Positions 53,405 through 62,680 of a DNA stretch of 64,000 nucleotides are shown here, piece by piece (the first letter of the stretch is position 1; the number at the start of each line of letters is the position of its first letter). The position numbers and the translations under genes were made by a program. Source of the stretch: Tessaracoccus sp. MC1679 (GTDB lineage Bacteria > Actinomycetota > Actinomycetes > Propionibacteriales > Propionibacteriaceae); the NCBI RefSeq assembly GCF_014164775.1, contig NZ_JACJGB010000004.1:310001-374000 (forward strand). The letters are read 5' to 3'. Under the pieces are notes generated by a model. The model saw nothing but the letters and a program-made list of their open reading frames with translations. It was not told the DNA's origin and did not search any database.

Positions 53405-54067
53405 CTAGTGCTTGGCCGGGGGATAGGCGAAGAGCGTCTCCAGCTCATCGGTGCGGTCCGTGTGACACGCGATGTAGATCAGATCGCCGTCCTGGAAGAT
53501 GGTGTCGCGGTCCGGCACCAGCCCGCGACCCACGCGCTGCACGAAGGGGATCGGAGACCCGGCCGCTGACTGCAACTCGCTGATCCGTCGTCCCACCCAT
53601 CCACTGTGGACGTGGATCTGGAGCAGGCGGGCGGTCCCTGTGGGGTCCCGCCAGACGGGCTCGCTTCCCTCGGGCAGGAGCCGACGCAGCACCTGCGTGA
53701 CGGTCCACTTCACCGTGGCCACCGTCGGAATGCCCAGACGCTCGTAGACGGCTGCCCGACCCTGGTCGTAGATGCGCGCCACAACGTTGTCGATGTGGTA
53801 GTTCTCCCGAACCACGCGGGCGGCGAGGATGTTTGAGTTGTCGCCGGAGGACACCGCCGCGAATGCGTCGGCCTTGCGGATCCCCGCGGCTTCGAGGACC
53901 TCGCGGTCGAACCCGACGCCCTTGATGGTCAGGCCCTTGAAGTCCTGACCCAGGCGGCGGAACGCATCCAAGCTGACGTCGATGATGGCGACGCTGTGGC
54001 CACGCTTCTCGAGGCCGGTGGCAAGCATTGAGCCCACCCGGCCGCAGCCCATGATGACGATGTGCAC
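53405..54067 (-). CDS. TrkA/CeoB-type potassium channel regulatory subunit
   Basis: A 220-residue RCK protein with TrkA-N (HIVIMGCGRVGSMLATGLEKRGHSVAIID) and TrkA-C (LPEGSEPVWRDPTGTARLLQI..., GLVPDRDTIFQDGDLIYIA). It starts at GTG. It is the first of two tandem RCK genes, matching ceoB-ceoC of M. tuberculosis, and is divergent from a KimA-type transporter gene. The shared location suggests that the RCK proteins control that transporter, or a channel encoded elsewhere. Confidence 0.9.
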   Translation of the reverse strand: MHIVIMGCGRVGSMLATGLEKRGHSVAIIDVSLDAFRRLGQDFKGLTIKGVGFDREVLEAAGIRKADAFAAVSSGDNSNILAARVVRENYHIDNVVARIYDQGRAAVYERLGIPTVATVKWTVTQVLRRLLPEGSEPVWRDPTGTARLLQIHVHSGWVGRRISELQSAAGSPIPFVQRVGRGLVPDRDTIFQDGDLIYIACHTDRTDELETLFAYPPAKH

Positions 54068-54130
54068 CCTATGACTCCTTCGGCGGCTTCTCGCAACAGA
54101 ACCTACACCCCAGGGGAGGAGGGCTGCGCA

Positions 54131-54159
54131 ATGACTTTGGAGGACAAGAGGTCTACCGT
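54131..54159 (+). promoter_or_regulatory. Promoter of the second KimA-type gene
   Basis: -35 ATGACT (54131-54136), 17 bases, -10 TACCGT (54154-54159). The -10 ends six bases before GTG 54166, so the message is probably leaderless. Confidence 0.5.
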
Positions 54160-54165
54160 AACCCC

Positions 54166-56157
54166 GTGAACGTGATGTCGGCGCTCAAGCGCATGGTGGT
54201 GGGGCGGCGTCTCACCAACGCCCAGATGGGGGAGACGCTCCTGCCCAAGAGGCTGGCCCTCCCCGTTTTCGCCTCCGATGCGCTCAGCTCTGTGGCCTAT
54301 GCCCCGGATGAGATCCTGATCACGCTGTCCCTGGCGGGGATGGCCGGGTTCATGTTCTCCTGGCAGATCGGCGTGGCGGTGGCGGTCGTCGTGGCCATTG
54401 TGGTGATGTCCTACCGGCAGACGGTTCACGCCTACCCCAATGGAGGCGGTGACTACGAGGTCGCCACCGTGAATCTGGGCAGGTACGCGGGCCTGACTGT
54501 CGCGGCCTCGCTGCTGGTCGACTACGTGCTGACGGTCGCGGTGTCCGTGTCCGCCGGTGTCATCAACGCCAAGGCCATGGCTCCGTTCCTTGACGGCTAC
54601 GAGGCGTGGACTGCTGTCGGAGTCATCTTCTTCCTGACCTTGATGAACCTCCGGGGGGTGCGAGAGTCCGGCGCCATGTTCGCCATCCCGAGCTACGTCT
54701 TCATGGGCTCCATGTTGCTCATGATCGGGATCGGGCTGTTCCGGATCCTGGTATTAGGGGAGGAGCTGGTGAGTGAGACCGGAGACCTCATCGTCGTAGC
54801 CCCCGAGGGTAGCGCGGAGTTCGCCGGGTGGGCCATGGTCGCCATCCTGGCGCGCTCGTTCTCGTCAGGTGCCGCGGCGCTGACCGGCGTGGAGGCCATC
54901 GCCAACGGTGTCCCGGCCTTCCGCAAGCCCAAGAGCACGAACGCCGCCAGTGTGCTCACCATGCTGGGGGTGTTGGCCATCACGATGCTCCTCGGCATCA
55001 TCGTGCTCGCCAACCTCACGAGGGTGCACCTGATCGACGAACTGTCGGGCACCCACTACGTCAACGCCGCCGGCGAGACCATCCACAGCGCGGCGCACAC
55101 CGTGACCGGCCAGTTGGCCCGTGTCGTGTTCATGGACTGGTTCGAGCCCGGGTTCTACATCGTGATCACCGCGACCATGCTGATTCTCTTCCTGGCCGCC
55201 AACACCGCTTTCAACGGCTTTCCGTCGCTGGCGTCGATCCTCGCCCGGGACGGCTTCCTCCCGCGCCAGCTGCACACCCGCGGGGACCGGCTGGCCTATT
55301 CCAACGGCATCGTCATGCTCGCTGTCGCGGCCGCAGTGCTCGTCCTTGCCTTCGACGCGTCGGTCACCGCGCTGATCCAGCTGTACGTGGTAGGTGTCTT
55401 CCTGTCCTTCACCGTCGGTCAGACGGGCCTGATCATCCACTGGACCCGCGCCCTCCGTGGGGAGCAGGACGTGAGCGCACGCAAGCGGATGGTCCGGGCT
55501 CGCATCATCAACACGGTCGGCGCCGCCGCCACTGGGATCGTCCTCATCATCGTGCTGATCTCCAAGTTCACGCACGGGGCGTACCTGGCGGTCGTCGCGA
55601 TGGCCGTCCTGTTCGCACTCATGCTGACGATCTCCAACCACTACCGGGCTGTCGAGCAGGAGGTCGCGCTCAGGCCGGACTCGGATCGCGCCCTGCCGAG
55701 CCGGGTGCGTGGAGTGGTCCTGGTGCAGAGGGTCAACCTCCCGACCCTGCGTGCCATCGCCTTCGCCCGTGCTGCCCGCTCCACGACGCTGACGGCCGTC
55801 ACCGTCGCCGTGGACGACGACGAGGTGGAACGGATCCTCGACGAGTGGGAGGCGGAGGACTTCGGCACCCCACTCAAGGTGATCGCCTCGCCGTACCGCG
55901 AGATCACCGGGCCGTTCATCAAGTACGTGAACGAGTTGCGCAGCGAGAACCCGCGCGACGTGGTCATCGTCTACATCCCCGAGTTCGTCGTGGGCCACTG
56001 GTGGGAGCAGTTGCTTCACAACCAGACGGCGCTGCTGATCCGTACCCGCCTGCACTTCATGCCTGGTGTCATGGTCACGAGCGTGCCGTATCAGTTGAAG
56101 TCGTCCGGCAAGGCGAAGGCGGCCGCCAACAAGGCCTCCGAGCCACGCAGGCGATGA
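54166..56157 (+). CDS. KimA-family (APC superfamily) potassium transporter, copy 2
   Basis: A 663-residue protein with about 12 helices and a C-terminal cytosolic domain. Residues 30-45 (LALPVFASDALSSVAY), SYRQTVHAYPNGGGDYEVA, LLVDYVLTVAVSVSAGV and WWEQLLHNQTALL match B. subtilis KimA. Asp38 and Tyr45 correspond to its K+ site. It is the paralogue of the gene at 5009. Its neighbours are two TrkA-type RCK genes, which supports potassium transport over amino-acid transport. The stop overlaps the start of the RNA methyltransferase gene (ATGA). The final ~15 residues are Lys/Ala rich. Confidence 0.87.
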   Translation: MNVMSALKRMVVGRRLTNAQMGETLLPKRLALPVFASDALSSVAYAPDEILITLSLAGMAGFMFSWQIGVAVAVVVAIVVMSYRQTVHAYPNGGGDYEVATVNLGRYAGLTVAASLLVDYVLTVAVSVSAGVINAKAMAPFLDGYEAWTAVGVIFFLTLMNLRGVRESGAMFAIPSYVFMGSMLLMIGIGLFRILVLGEELVSETGDLIVVAPEGSAEFAGWAMVAILARSFSSGAAALTGVEAIANGVPAFRKPKSTNAASVLTMLGVLAITMLLGIIVLANLTRVHLIDELSGTHYVNAAGETIHSAAHTVTGQLARVVFMDWFEPGFYIVITATMLILFLAANTAFNGFPSLASILARDGFLPRQLHTRGDRLAYSNGIVMLAVAAAVLVLAFDASVTALIQLYVVGVFLSFTVGQTGLIIHWTRALRGEQDVSARKRMVRARIINTVGAAATGIVLIIVLISKFTHGAYLAVVAMAVLFALMLTISNHYRAVEQEVALRPDSDRALPSRVRGVVLVQRVNLPTLRAIAFARAARSTTLTAVTVAVDDDEVERILDEWEAEDFGTPLKVIASPYREITGPFIKYVNELRSENPRDVVIVYIPEFVVGHWWEQLLHNQTALLIRTRLHFMPGVMVTSVPYQLKSSGKAKAAANKASEPRRR

Positions 56158-57308
56158 GCGTTGAGGTGCGGCTCGAGCGGGTCGCGCACGGCGGGTACGT
56201 CGTCAGCCGCGCCGAGGGCAAGGTGTTGTTCGTCACCGGGGGGCTTCCGGGGGAGCGGGTAGTCGCGGAGATCACTGAGACGGGAAGACGGTTTGACCGG
56301 GCGCGAGTGACCCAGGTGCTTGAGGCCTCCGACGGCCGGGTTGAGCCGCCGTGCCCCATCGCCGAGCGATGCGGGGGGTGCGACTGGCAACACGCTGACC
56401 AACCCACCCAGTTGAAGCTGAAGACCGCCGTCGTGGCCGAACAGCTTCAGCGGCTGGCTGGAGTCGACTGGAACGGAACGGTCGAGGCGGTCCCCGGGGG
56501 GCTCACCGGCTGGCGCACGCGGGTGCGCTACGCCGTCGACGAGGCAGGCCGGGTGGGTTTCCGGGCACGGCGTTCGCATGAGATCGTCGCGCTGCCCGAG
56601 GGCGGCTGCCTGATAGCGGCGCCCGGGCCGACGGTGGCCGAACTCACGCTCCAGGCCCGCCCCGGAGGAGAGCTCGAGGTCACGGTAGGCGAGGATCGCA
56701 CCGTCGTGACCGCCGTTGCCGGGGGGAGACGTGAGGCCACTGTGCGGCAACGCGTGCGGGGCCGAACCTACGAGGTGGCCCCCGGCGGATTCTGGCAGGT
56801 CCATCCACACAGCGCGGACACTCTCACTGGCGCGGTGCTGGAGGGTCTACGGCCGGAACCAGGAGATCGCGTGCTCGATCTCTACTGCGGGGTCGGGCTC
56901 TTCGCCGGCGCCCTCGTGGACGCCGGATGCATGGTGCTGGGGGCTGAGCTGTCACGCGAGGCGGTGCGTCTGGCCCGCCGCAACGTGCCGGAGGCCGACT
57001 TCGTCGCCGGCGCCCTTGAGCGGGGGCACCGCGACCTGCCCGAGTGGGCCGACCTCGTGGTGCTCGACCCGCCTCGAAAGGGGGCCGGCGCTGATGTAGT
57101 CCGCGCGATCGTCGATCGGGGACCACGAGCGGTGGCCTACGTCGCGTGCGACCCTGCCGCGCTCGCCAGGGACCTCGCCACTTTTGCCCAGCTCGGCTAC
57201 GGATCGGTTGATATCAGGGCCTTCGACCTGTTCCCCATGACCCACCATGTGGAGTGCGTGGCGATCCTGCGCCCCCGGCCTGACGCCCCTGACCAACCCC
57301 TAGACTGA
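56154..57308 (+). CDS. RumA/TrmA-type RNA (uracil-5-)-methyltransferase
   Basis: A 384-residue SAM enzyme. The N-terminal TRAM-like domain covers residues 1-55. Cysteines in CPIAERCGGCDWQH (about 68) may hold an iron-sulphur cluster as in RlmD. The SAM site is VLDLYCGVGLFAG (about 242), with VVLDPPRKGAG and the catalytic Cys in YVACDP. It methylates C5 of uridine in rRNA or tRNA; which site is unknown. It is equivalent to Rv2689c, which also lies beside the permease gene. The frame extending back to 54828 is a shadow of the transporter gene. Confidence 0.88.
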   Translation: MSVEVRLERVAHGGYVVSRAEGKVLFVTGGLPGERVVAEITETGRRFDRARVTQVLEASDGRVEPPCPIAERCGGCDWQHADQPTQLKLKTAVVAEQLQRLAGVDWNGTVEAVPGGLTGWRTRVRYAVDEAGRVGFRARRSHEIVALPEGGCLIAAPGPTVAELTLQARPGGELEVTVGEDRTVVTAVAGGRREATVRQRVRGRTYEVAPGGFWQVHPHSADTLTGAVLEGLRPEPGDRVLDLYCGVGLFAGALVDAGCMVLGAELSREAVRLARRNVPEADFVAGALERGHRDLPEWADLVVLDPPRKGAGADVVRAIVDRGPRAVAYVACDPAALARDLATFAQLGYGSVDIRAFDLFPMTHHVECVAILRPRPDAPDQPLD

Positions 57309-57349
57309 CGGGGACCGGCGATGGCGCCGCGCATGCGTGAACCATGGTA

Positions 57350-57363
57350 TCTTGATATCAAGA
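57350..57363. promoter_or_regulatory. Perfect 14-bp palindrome upstream of aconitase
   Basis: TCTTGATATCAAGA reads the same on both strands and lies 31 bases before the acnA start codon. A candidate -10 TATCTT (57348-57353) overlaps its left half, so a bound protein would block transcription. It does not resemble the Corynebacterium AcnR site that I know, and no TetR gene adjoins. The binding protein is unknown. Confidence 0.65.
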
Positions 57364-57394
57364 CAGTTTGGCGAGTGCCAAGTTAAGGAGAAGG

Positions 57395-60214
57395 ATGAGC
57401 GTCAACAGTTTCGGGGCCAAGGCGAGCCTCGACGTCAACGGCACCTCGTACGAGATCTTCCGGGTCGATGCGGTCCCGGGCTCGGAGAAGTTGCCCTTCA
57501 GCCTCAAGGTCCTCCTGGAGAATCTGTTGCGCACCGAGGACGGCGCCAACATCACCCGCGACGACATCGCGTTCCTGGGCGCCTGGGACCCGGCCGCTCA
57601 GCCCGATCATGAGATCCAGTTCACGCCCGCCCGCGTCATCATGCAGGACTTCACCGGCGTGCCATGCGTGGTGGACCTGGCCACCATGCGCGAGGCGGTC
57701 GCGGGGCTCGGTGGGGACCCGTCGAAGGTCAACCCCCTCTCGCCCGCAGAAATGGTCATCGACCACTCCGTCATCGCGGAGGTGTTCGGCATCGCCGGCG
57801 CCTTCGAGGCGAACGTGGATATCGAGTATCAGCGCAACCGCGAGCGCTACCAGTTCCTCCGGTGGGGCCAGAAGGCGTTCGACGACTTCAAGGTCGTGCC
57901 GCCTGGCACCGGCATTGTGCATCAGGTCAACATCGAGCACCTCGCGCGTGTGGTCTTCCCTCGCGTCGTGAACGGCGTCCTGCAGGCATACCCCGACACC
58001 TGCGTGGGCACGGACTCGCACACCACCATGGTCAACGGCCTGGGCGTCGTCGGGTGGGGCGTCGGCGGAATCGAGGCTGAGGCGGCCATGCTCGGGCAGA
58101 GCGTCTCGATGCTCCTCCCGCGGGTCGTGGGCTTCAAGCTCACCGGCAAGCTGAACGAGGGCACCACCGCGACAGACCTCGTCCTCACCATCACCGAAAT
58201 GCTGCGTGAGCACAAGGTGGTGGGCAAGTTCGTCGAGTTCTACGGCGACGGCGTGGCGGCGGTGCCGCTGGCCAACCGCGCCACGATCGGCAACATGAGC
58301 CCCGAGTACGGCTCCACCATCGCCATCTTCCCGATCGACGAGCAGACGATCGCATACCTGAGGCTCACCGGACGCGACGAGCAGCAGATCGCCCTCGTGG
58401 AGTCCTACGCGAAGGCGCAGGGGCTGTGGCACGACCCGAGCGTCGAGCCGCAGTACTCCGAGTACATCGAGCTGGACCTCGCCACCGTTGTCCCCTCCAT
58501 CGCAGGTCCGAAGCGTCCGCAGGACCGGATCCGCCTCGACGAGTCGAAGGCGGCCTTCCGCGAAGCGGTCGCAGGGTTCGTTGGAGCCCCGCATGACGCG
58601 GACGCCTACTCCGGCTACGACCGGGCCGTCGCGGCGACGATGGAGGCTTCCGACCCCACCGGAGTGAATCCGAGCAGCGTGGACGATTCGCCGGCCCCGT
58701 CGGACCCGGCACACCACACGATGCGCCCCCGCGTGCATGCCGCGGCACCGGTGACCCTGGCCGACGGGACCTCCTTCGAGCTGGATCACGGCGCCGTGAC
58801 GATCGCCTCGATCACCTCCTGCACCAACACCTCCAACCCGAGCGTCATGATCGGCGCGGGCCTGGTGGCGAAGAAGGCGGTCGAACGCGGTCTCACCCGC
58901 AAGCCCTGGGTCAAGACGTCGCTGGCCCCCGGCTCGCAGGTGGTCACCGACTACTACGACCGCTCCGGGCTCACCAGCTACCTCGACGCCATCGGATTCA
59001 ATCTGGTCGGCTACGGGTGCGTTACCTGCATCGGCAACTCCGGTCCGCTGATCCCGGAGGTCACCGACGCCGTCAATGCCCACGACCTGGCGGTCTCGGC
59101 GGTCCTCTCCGGAAACCGCAACTTCGAGGGCCGGATCAATCCCGACGTCAAGATGAACTACCTCGCCTCGCCGATGCTTGTCATCGTCTACGCGCTGGCG
59201 GGAACCATGGACATCGACCTGTTCAACGATCCGATCGGGCAGGATCCGGAGGGCAACGACGTCTTCATGCGCGACATCTGGCCCACCGAGGCCGAGATCG
59301 ACGAAGTCATCAACGACTCGATCAGCGCGGAGATGTTCGTCACCCGCTACGCCGACGTGTTCGCCGGCGATGAGCGCTGGCGGTCGCTCCCCACCCCGGA
59401 CGGCGAGACCTTCGAGTGGGATGCGGACTCCACCTATGTGCGGAAGGCGCCCTACTTCGACGACATGCCCGCAGAACCCACACCGGTCGAGGACGTGTCC
59501 GACGCCAGGGTGCTGCTCAAGCTGGGGGACTCTGTCACCACGGACCACATTTCGCCCGCGGGGAGCATCAAGGCGGACTCGCCGGCCGGCCGGTACCTGA
59601 CCGAGCATGGGGTTGAGCGGAAAGACTTCAACTCCTATGGATCGCGCCGCGGCAATCACGAGGTCATGATTCGAGGCACGTTCGCCAACATCCGGCTGCG
59701 CAATCAGATTGCGCCGGACACCGAGGGCGGCTTCACGCGCGACTTCACGGTCGACGGGGGCCCGGTGACCACCGTCTACGACGCGTCGGTCAACTACGCC
59801 GCAGCGGGCATTCCGTTGGTGGTGCTGGCGGGCAAGGAGTACGGGTCCGGCTCGTCGCGTGACTGGGCGGCCAAGGGCACCGCACTGCTGGGCGTCCGGG
59901 TGGTGATCGCCGAGAGCTACGAGCGGATCCACCGCTCCAACCTGATCGGCATGGGCGTCCTCCCGCTCCAATATCCGGAGGGCCAGACCGCCCAGACGCT
60001 GGGGTTGACGGGTGAGGAGTCCTTCTCTGTCTCGGGAGTCACGCAACTCAACGAGGGCTTCACGCCGAAGACCATGACGGTGAAGGCGGTCCGCCCGGAC
60101 GGCACCGAGGTCGTCTTCGAGGCGGTCGTGCGCATCGACACGCCGGGGGAGCGCGGCTACTACGTCAACGGCGGCATCATGCAGTACGTGCTCCGAAATC
60201 TCGCCAGGAGCTGA
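57395..60214 (+). CDS. acnA: Aconitate hydratase A
   Basis: A 939-residue AcnA-type aconitase. Cluster cysteines lie in [14 protein letters not shown] and [33 protein letters not shown] is in the N-terminal part, and the C-terminal swivel domain has [13 protein letters not shown]. It converts citrate to isocitrate in the TCA cycle. It is longer than E. coli AcnA because of an insert of about 60 residues after position 410 ([16 protein letters not shown] region), usual in actinobacteria. The ATG has AAGGAGAAGG upstream. The gene is followed by a strong terminator. Confidence 0.96.
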   Translation: MSVNSFGAKASLDVNGTSYEIFRVDAVPGSEKLPFSLKVLLENLLRTEDGANITRDDIAFLGAWDPAAQPDHEIQFTPARVIMQDFTGVPCVVDLATMREAVAGLGGDPSKVNPLSPAEMVIDHSVIAEVFGIAGAFEANVDIEYQRNRERYQFLRWGQKAFDDFKVVPPGTGIVHQVNIEHLARVVFPRVVNGVLQAYPDTCVGTDSHTTMVNGLGVVGWGVGGIEAEAAMLGQSVSMLLPRVVGFKLTGKLNEGTTATDLVLTITEMLREHKVVGKFVEFYGDGVAAVPLANRATIGNMSPEYGSTIAIFPIDEQTIAYLRLTGRDEQQIALVESYAKAQGLWHDPSVEPQYSEYIELDLATVVPSIAGPKRPQDRIRLDESKAAFREAVAGFVGAPHDADAYSGYDRAVAATMEASDPTGVNPSSVDDSPAPSDPAHHTMRPRVHAAAPVTLADGTSFELDHGAVTIASITSCTNTSNPSVMIGAGLVAKKAVERGLTRKPWVKTSLAPGSQVVTDYYDRSGLTSYLDAIGFNLVGYGCVTCIGNSGPLIPEVTDAVNAHDLAVSAVLSGNRNFEGRINPDVKMNYLASPMLVIVYALAGTMDIDLFNDPIGQDPEGNDVFMRDIWPTEAEIDEVINDSISAEMFVTRYADVFAGDERWRSLPTPDGETFEWDADSTYVRKAPYFDDMPAEPTPVEDVSDARVLLKLGDSVTTDHISPAGSIKADSPAGRYLTEHGVERKDFNSYGSRRGNHEVMIRGTFANIRLRNQIAPDTEGGFTRDFTVDGGPVTTVYDASVNYAAAGIPLVVLAGKEYGSGSSRDWAAKGTALLGVRVVIAESYERIHRSNLIGMGVLPLQYPEGQTAQTLGLTGEESFSVSGVTQLNEGFTPKTMTVKAVRPDGTEVVFEAVVRIDTPGERGYYVNGGIMQYVLRNLARS

Positions 60215-60225
60215 GCCTGTCGTCA

Positions 60226-60267
60226 CGCAAACGAGGCGGTCCCCTTCGGGGGGTCGCCTCGTTTGCG
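60226..60267 (+). terminator. Strong hairpin terminator after acnA
   Basis: CGCAAACGAGGCG (60226-60238) pairs perfectly with CGCCTCGTTTGCG (60255-60267). An inner CCCC-TTCG-GGGG extends the stem. It starts 11 bases after the acnA stop. No T-run follows. Confidence 0.85.
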
Positions 60268-60326
60268 TCTCCCTGGTCTGGTCGAGGTCTTTACTTCTGT
60301 CGGGGGCATGAGATTCAATAGAACAC

Positions 60327-60716
60327 ATGTTCGATGATGACGAAATGATCCGGGTTTATGTGCCGCCTGGGTGGCCGGGCACGGTGCGGCCGCCCGGTTC
60401 GCAGGGGTGGCTCGCCTCGGCCGAGGGCTATCTTCTGGATTGCTGCCCCGCGGAGTATCGGGGATACCAGCTGCTACGTCGGCATCCGGTGGTACTGGCA
60501 CGCCTGGCGGGGGAGTTCGTCGCCTCGCAGCTGCTGGCCACCAGGACGGGCCTCACGGGCCTGCGTTCTTCCCTGGCCGGCGTTGTGGACTCATCCACCG
60601 CGGATCAGGCCGCAGCCCTCCTGCAGCAGGAGGAGGCACGGCTCACCCGGGTGGCCAGGGGAGTAGATCTGGTGGAACAGGCGCTCCGGGACGCGCGGTT
60701 CGTGCCCAGGCTGTAG
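60327..60716 (+). CDS. Hypothetical protein
   Basis: A 129-residue protein (MFDDDEMIRVYVPPGWPGTVRPPGSQGW...). The N-terminal third looks like a small folded segment. The C-terminal part is helical, with alternating leucines and charges (LLQQEEARLTRVARGVDLVEQALRDARF) that could form a coiled coil. There is no signal peptide, membrane helix or known motif. It lies alone between acnA and dxs. I do not recognise it; it may be lineage-specific. Confidence 0.6.
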   Translation: MFDDDEMIRVYVPPGWPGTVRPPGSQGWLASAEGYLLDCCPAEYRGYQLLRRHPVVLARLAGEFVASQLLATRTGLTGLRSSLAGVVDSSTADQAAALLQQEEARLTRVARGVDLVEQALRDARFVPRL

Positions 60717-60750
60717 CGGTTCGTAGCGGGGGTGCTCTGGTGTTAGGGCC

Positions 60751-60756
60751 TACTAT
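60751..60756 (+). promoter_or_regulatory. -10 box TACTAT for dxs
   Basis: TACTAT is a near-consensus -10 box ending seven bases before ATG 60764. It implies a leaderless dxs message. No -35 box is seen at the right distance. Confidence 0.55.
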
Positions 60757-60763
60757 TGTGCGC

Positions 60764-62680
60764 ATGTCCTTGGTCGAATCGATCCAGAGCCCACGCGATC
60801 TTCGTGCGCTCTCCCGGCGGCAGCTCGTTCAGCTCGCCTCCGAGATCCGGTCCTTCCTCATCACGAAGGTGAGCCGGACGGGTGGCCACCTGGGGCCCAA
60901 CCTCGGCGTCGTTGAGCTGACCATCGCCATCCATCGGGTGTTCGACTCGCCGTCGGACCCCGTCATCTTCGACACGGGCCACCAGAGCTACGTGCACAAG
61001 ATCCTCACGGGCCGGGCGGCCGGGTTCGACACCTTGCGTCAGCGCGGCGGGCTGTCGGGCTACCCGGAGCCGGCCGAGTCCGAGCACGACTGGGTGGCCA
61101 ATTCGCACGCGTCCACGGCCCTGTCGTGGGCCGAAGGTCTGGCGAAGGGATTCCGGCTCCGCGGCGAGCAGCGCACGGTGGTTGCCGTGGTGGGCGACGG
61201 CGCCCTCACCGGCGGCATGGCCTGGGAGGCGCTCAACAACATCGCGGCCACCCCCGGTCTCCGCCTCGTGGTGGTGGTCAACGACAACGGCCGTTCCTAC
61301 ACCCCAACGGTGGGCGGCCTCGCGAACCACCTCGCAGGGCTCCGCACGGACCAGCGCTACGAGAAGACGCTCAGCCTGATCAAGCGCACTGTGAACCGGA
61401 TGCCGCTGGTGGGGCGTCCCGTCTATGACCTCATGCACGGCGTGAAGACCGGTATCAAGGACGTTGTCGCCCCGCAGTCGATGTTCTCGGACCTCGGGAT
61501 CAAGTACATGGGCCCGCTCGACGGCCACGACATCACCTCCCTCACCAATCACCTTGAGCAGGCCCGCCACTTCGGGGGACCGGTTCTTGTCCATTGCGTC
61601 ACCCGGAAGGGTCGCGGCTTCCAGGCTGCGGAGGAGCATGAGGAAGACAGGTTCCACGCCGTCGGCCGAATCAACGAGATCACCGGCGAGCCGCTGTCGG
61701 CCTCAGTGCAGGCCACCTGGACCGACGCCTTCGCCGAGGCGATGGTGCAGGTGGGTCAGCGTCGCCCCGACGTGGTGGCCGTCACAGCTGCGATGCTGTA
61801 CCCCACGGGGCTCGGCCGGTTCGCCGCGGCCTTCCCGGACCGCACCTTCGACGTCGGCATCGCCGAGCAGCACGCCATCGTGTCAGCGGCCGGCATGGCG
61901 CGCTCCGGCCTGCACCCGGTGGTGGCGTTGTATGCCACGTTCCTCAACCGTGCCTTCGATCAGGTGCTCATGGACGCCTCGCTGCACGGTGTGGGCCTCA
62001 CCATCGCCCTGGACAGGGCGGGTGTCACGGGGACGGACGGCCCGAGCCACAACGGGATGTGGGACATGAGCCTGATGGGCCTCGTGCCAGGGCTGCAGCT
62101 GGCGGCTCCGCGGGACCAGGCGCGGCTGGTGGCCGCCATTGACCGGGCCGTCGAGGTCGATGACGCCATCACGGTGGTGCGCTACTCCAAGGAGCGCCTC
62201 CCCGACGAGATCGCGGCTGTGGCCCATGTGGGCGAGGGACTGGCCCGCGTTGACATCCTCCGTCGAGCCGAGGGAGCCAGGGTGCTCATCGTCGGTTACG
62301 GCCAGTTCGCCGGGATGGGCCTGGGCGTGGCAGAGCGGCTGGGGGACCAGGGAGTGCCCGCCTCGGTTGCCGATCCGCTGTGGGCCCTGCCTGTCAGCCA
62401 GGATCTCGTCAGCCTCGCCGCCGGGCACGATCTCGTCGTGACCTTGGAGGACAACCTGGTGGAGGGTGGCGTCGGCCAGAAGCTCCGCTCAAGGCTCGCC
62501 GATACCGGCGCCGCCACGCGGGTCCTCACCTTCGGTATCCCGCAGCGCTTCCTTGCCCACGGATCACGCGACGAGGTGCTCGAGGAGATCGGACTGACGG
62601 CTGCCAAGACCTCCCTGCAGGTGTTGGGTGTGGTCCTGAGCGGATCAGAGCTGGAGGAGACTGCGGGGCGTCCGGCCTAG
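60764..62680 (+). CDS. dxs: 1-deoxy-D-xylulose-5-phosphate synthase
   Basis: A 638-residue thiamine-diphosphate enzyme, first step of the MEP isoprenoid pathway. Motifs: GGHLGPNLGVVELT, TPP loop GDGALTGGMAWEALNN (about residue 145), GPLDGHD and the catalytic Glu in GIAEQHAIVSAAGM. All are intact. The start is set by the -10 box and the family start MSLVESIQSPRDLRAL. The frame reaching back to 60371 is a shadow of the preceding gene. Convergent with RNase D, overlapping by four bases. Confidence 0.95.
   Translation: MSLVESIQSPRDLRALSRRQLVQLASEIRSFLITKVSRTGGHLGPNLGVVELTIAIHRVFDSPSDPVIFDTGHQSYVHKILTGRAAGFDTLRQRGGLSGYPEPAESEHDWVANSHASTALSWAEGLAKGFRLRGEQRTVVAVVGDGALTGGMAWEALNNIAATPGLRLVVVVNDNGRSYTPTVGGLANHLAGLRTDQRYEKTLSLIKRTVNRMPLVGRPVYDLMHGVKTGIKDVVAPQSMFSDLGIKYMGPLDGHDITSLTNHLEQARHFGGPVLVHCVTRKGRGFQAAEEHEEDRFHAVGRINEITGEPLSASVQATWTDAFAEAMVQVGQRRPDVVAVTAAMLYPTGLGRFAAAFPDRTFDVGIAEQHAIVSAAGMARSGLHPVVALYATFLNRAFDQVLMDASLHGVGLTIALDRAGVTGTDGPSHNGMWDMSLMGLVPGLQLAAPRDQARLVAAIDRAVEVDDAITVVRYSKERLPDEIAAVAHVGEGLARVDILRRAEGARVLIVGYGQFAGMGLGVAERLGDQGVPASVADPLWALPVSQDLVSLAAGHDLVVTLEDNLVEGGVGQKLRSRLADTGAATRVLTFGIPQRFLAHGSRDEVLEEIGLTAAKTSLQVLGVVLSGSELEETAGRPA

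Noticed and set aside
54828-56153. N-terminal extension of the RNA methyltransferase
   Set aside because: This stretch is the transporter gene in another frame; the methyltransferase starts at ATG 56154 with a 4-base overlap.
57383-60328. 981-codon minus-strand frame opposite acnA
   Set aside because: It is an antisense shadow of an intact, well-conserved aconitase gene.
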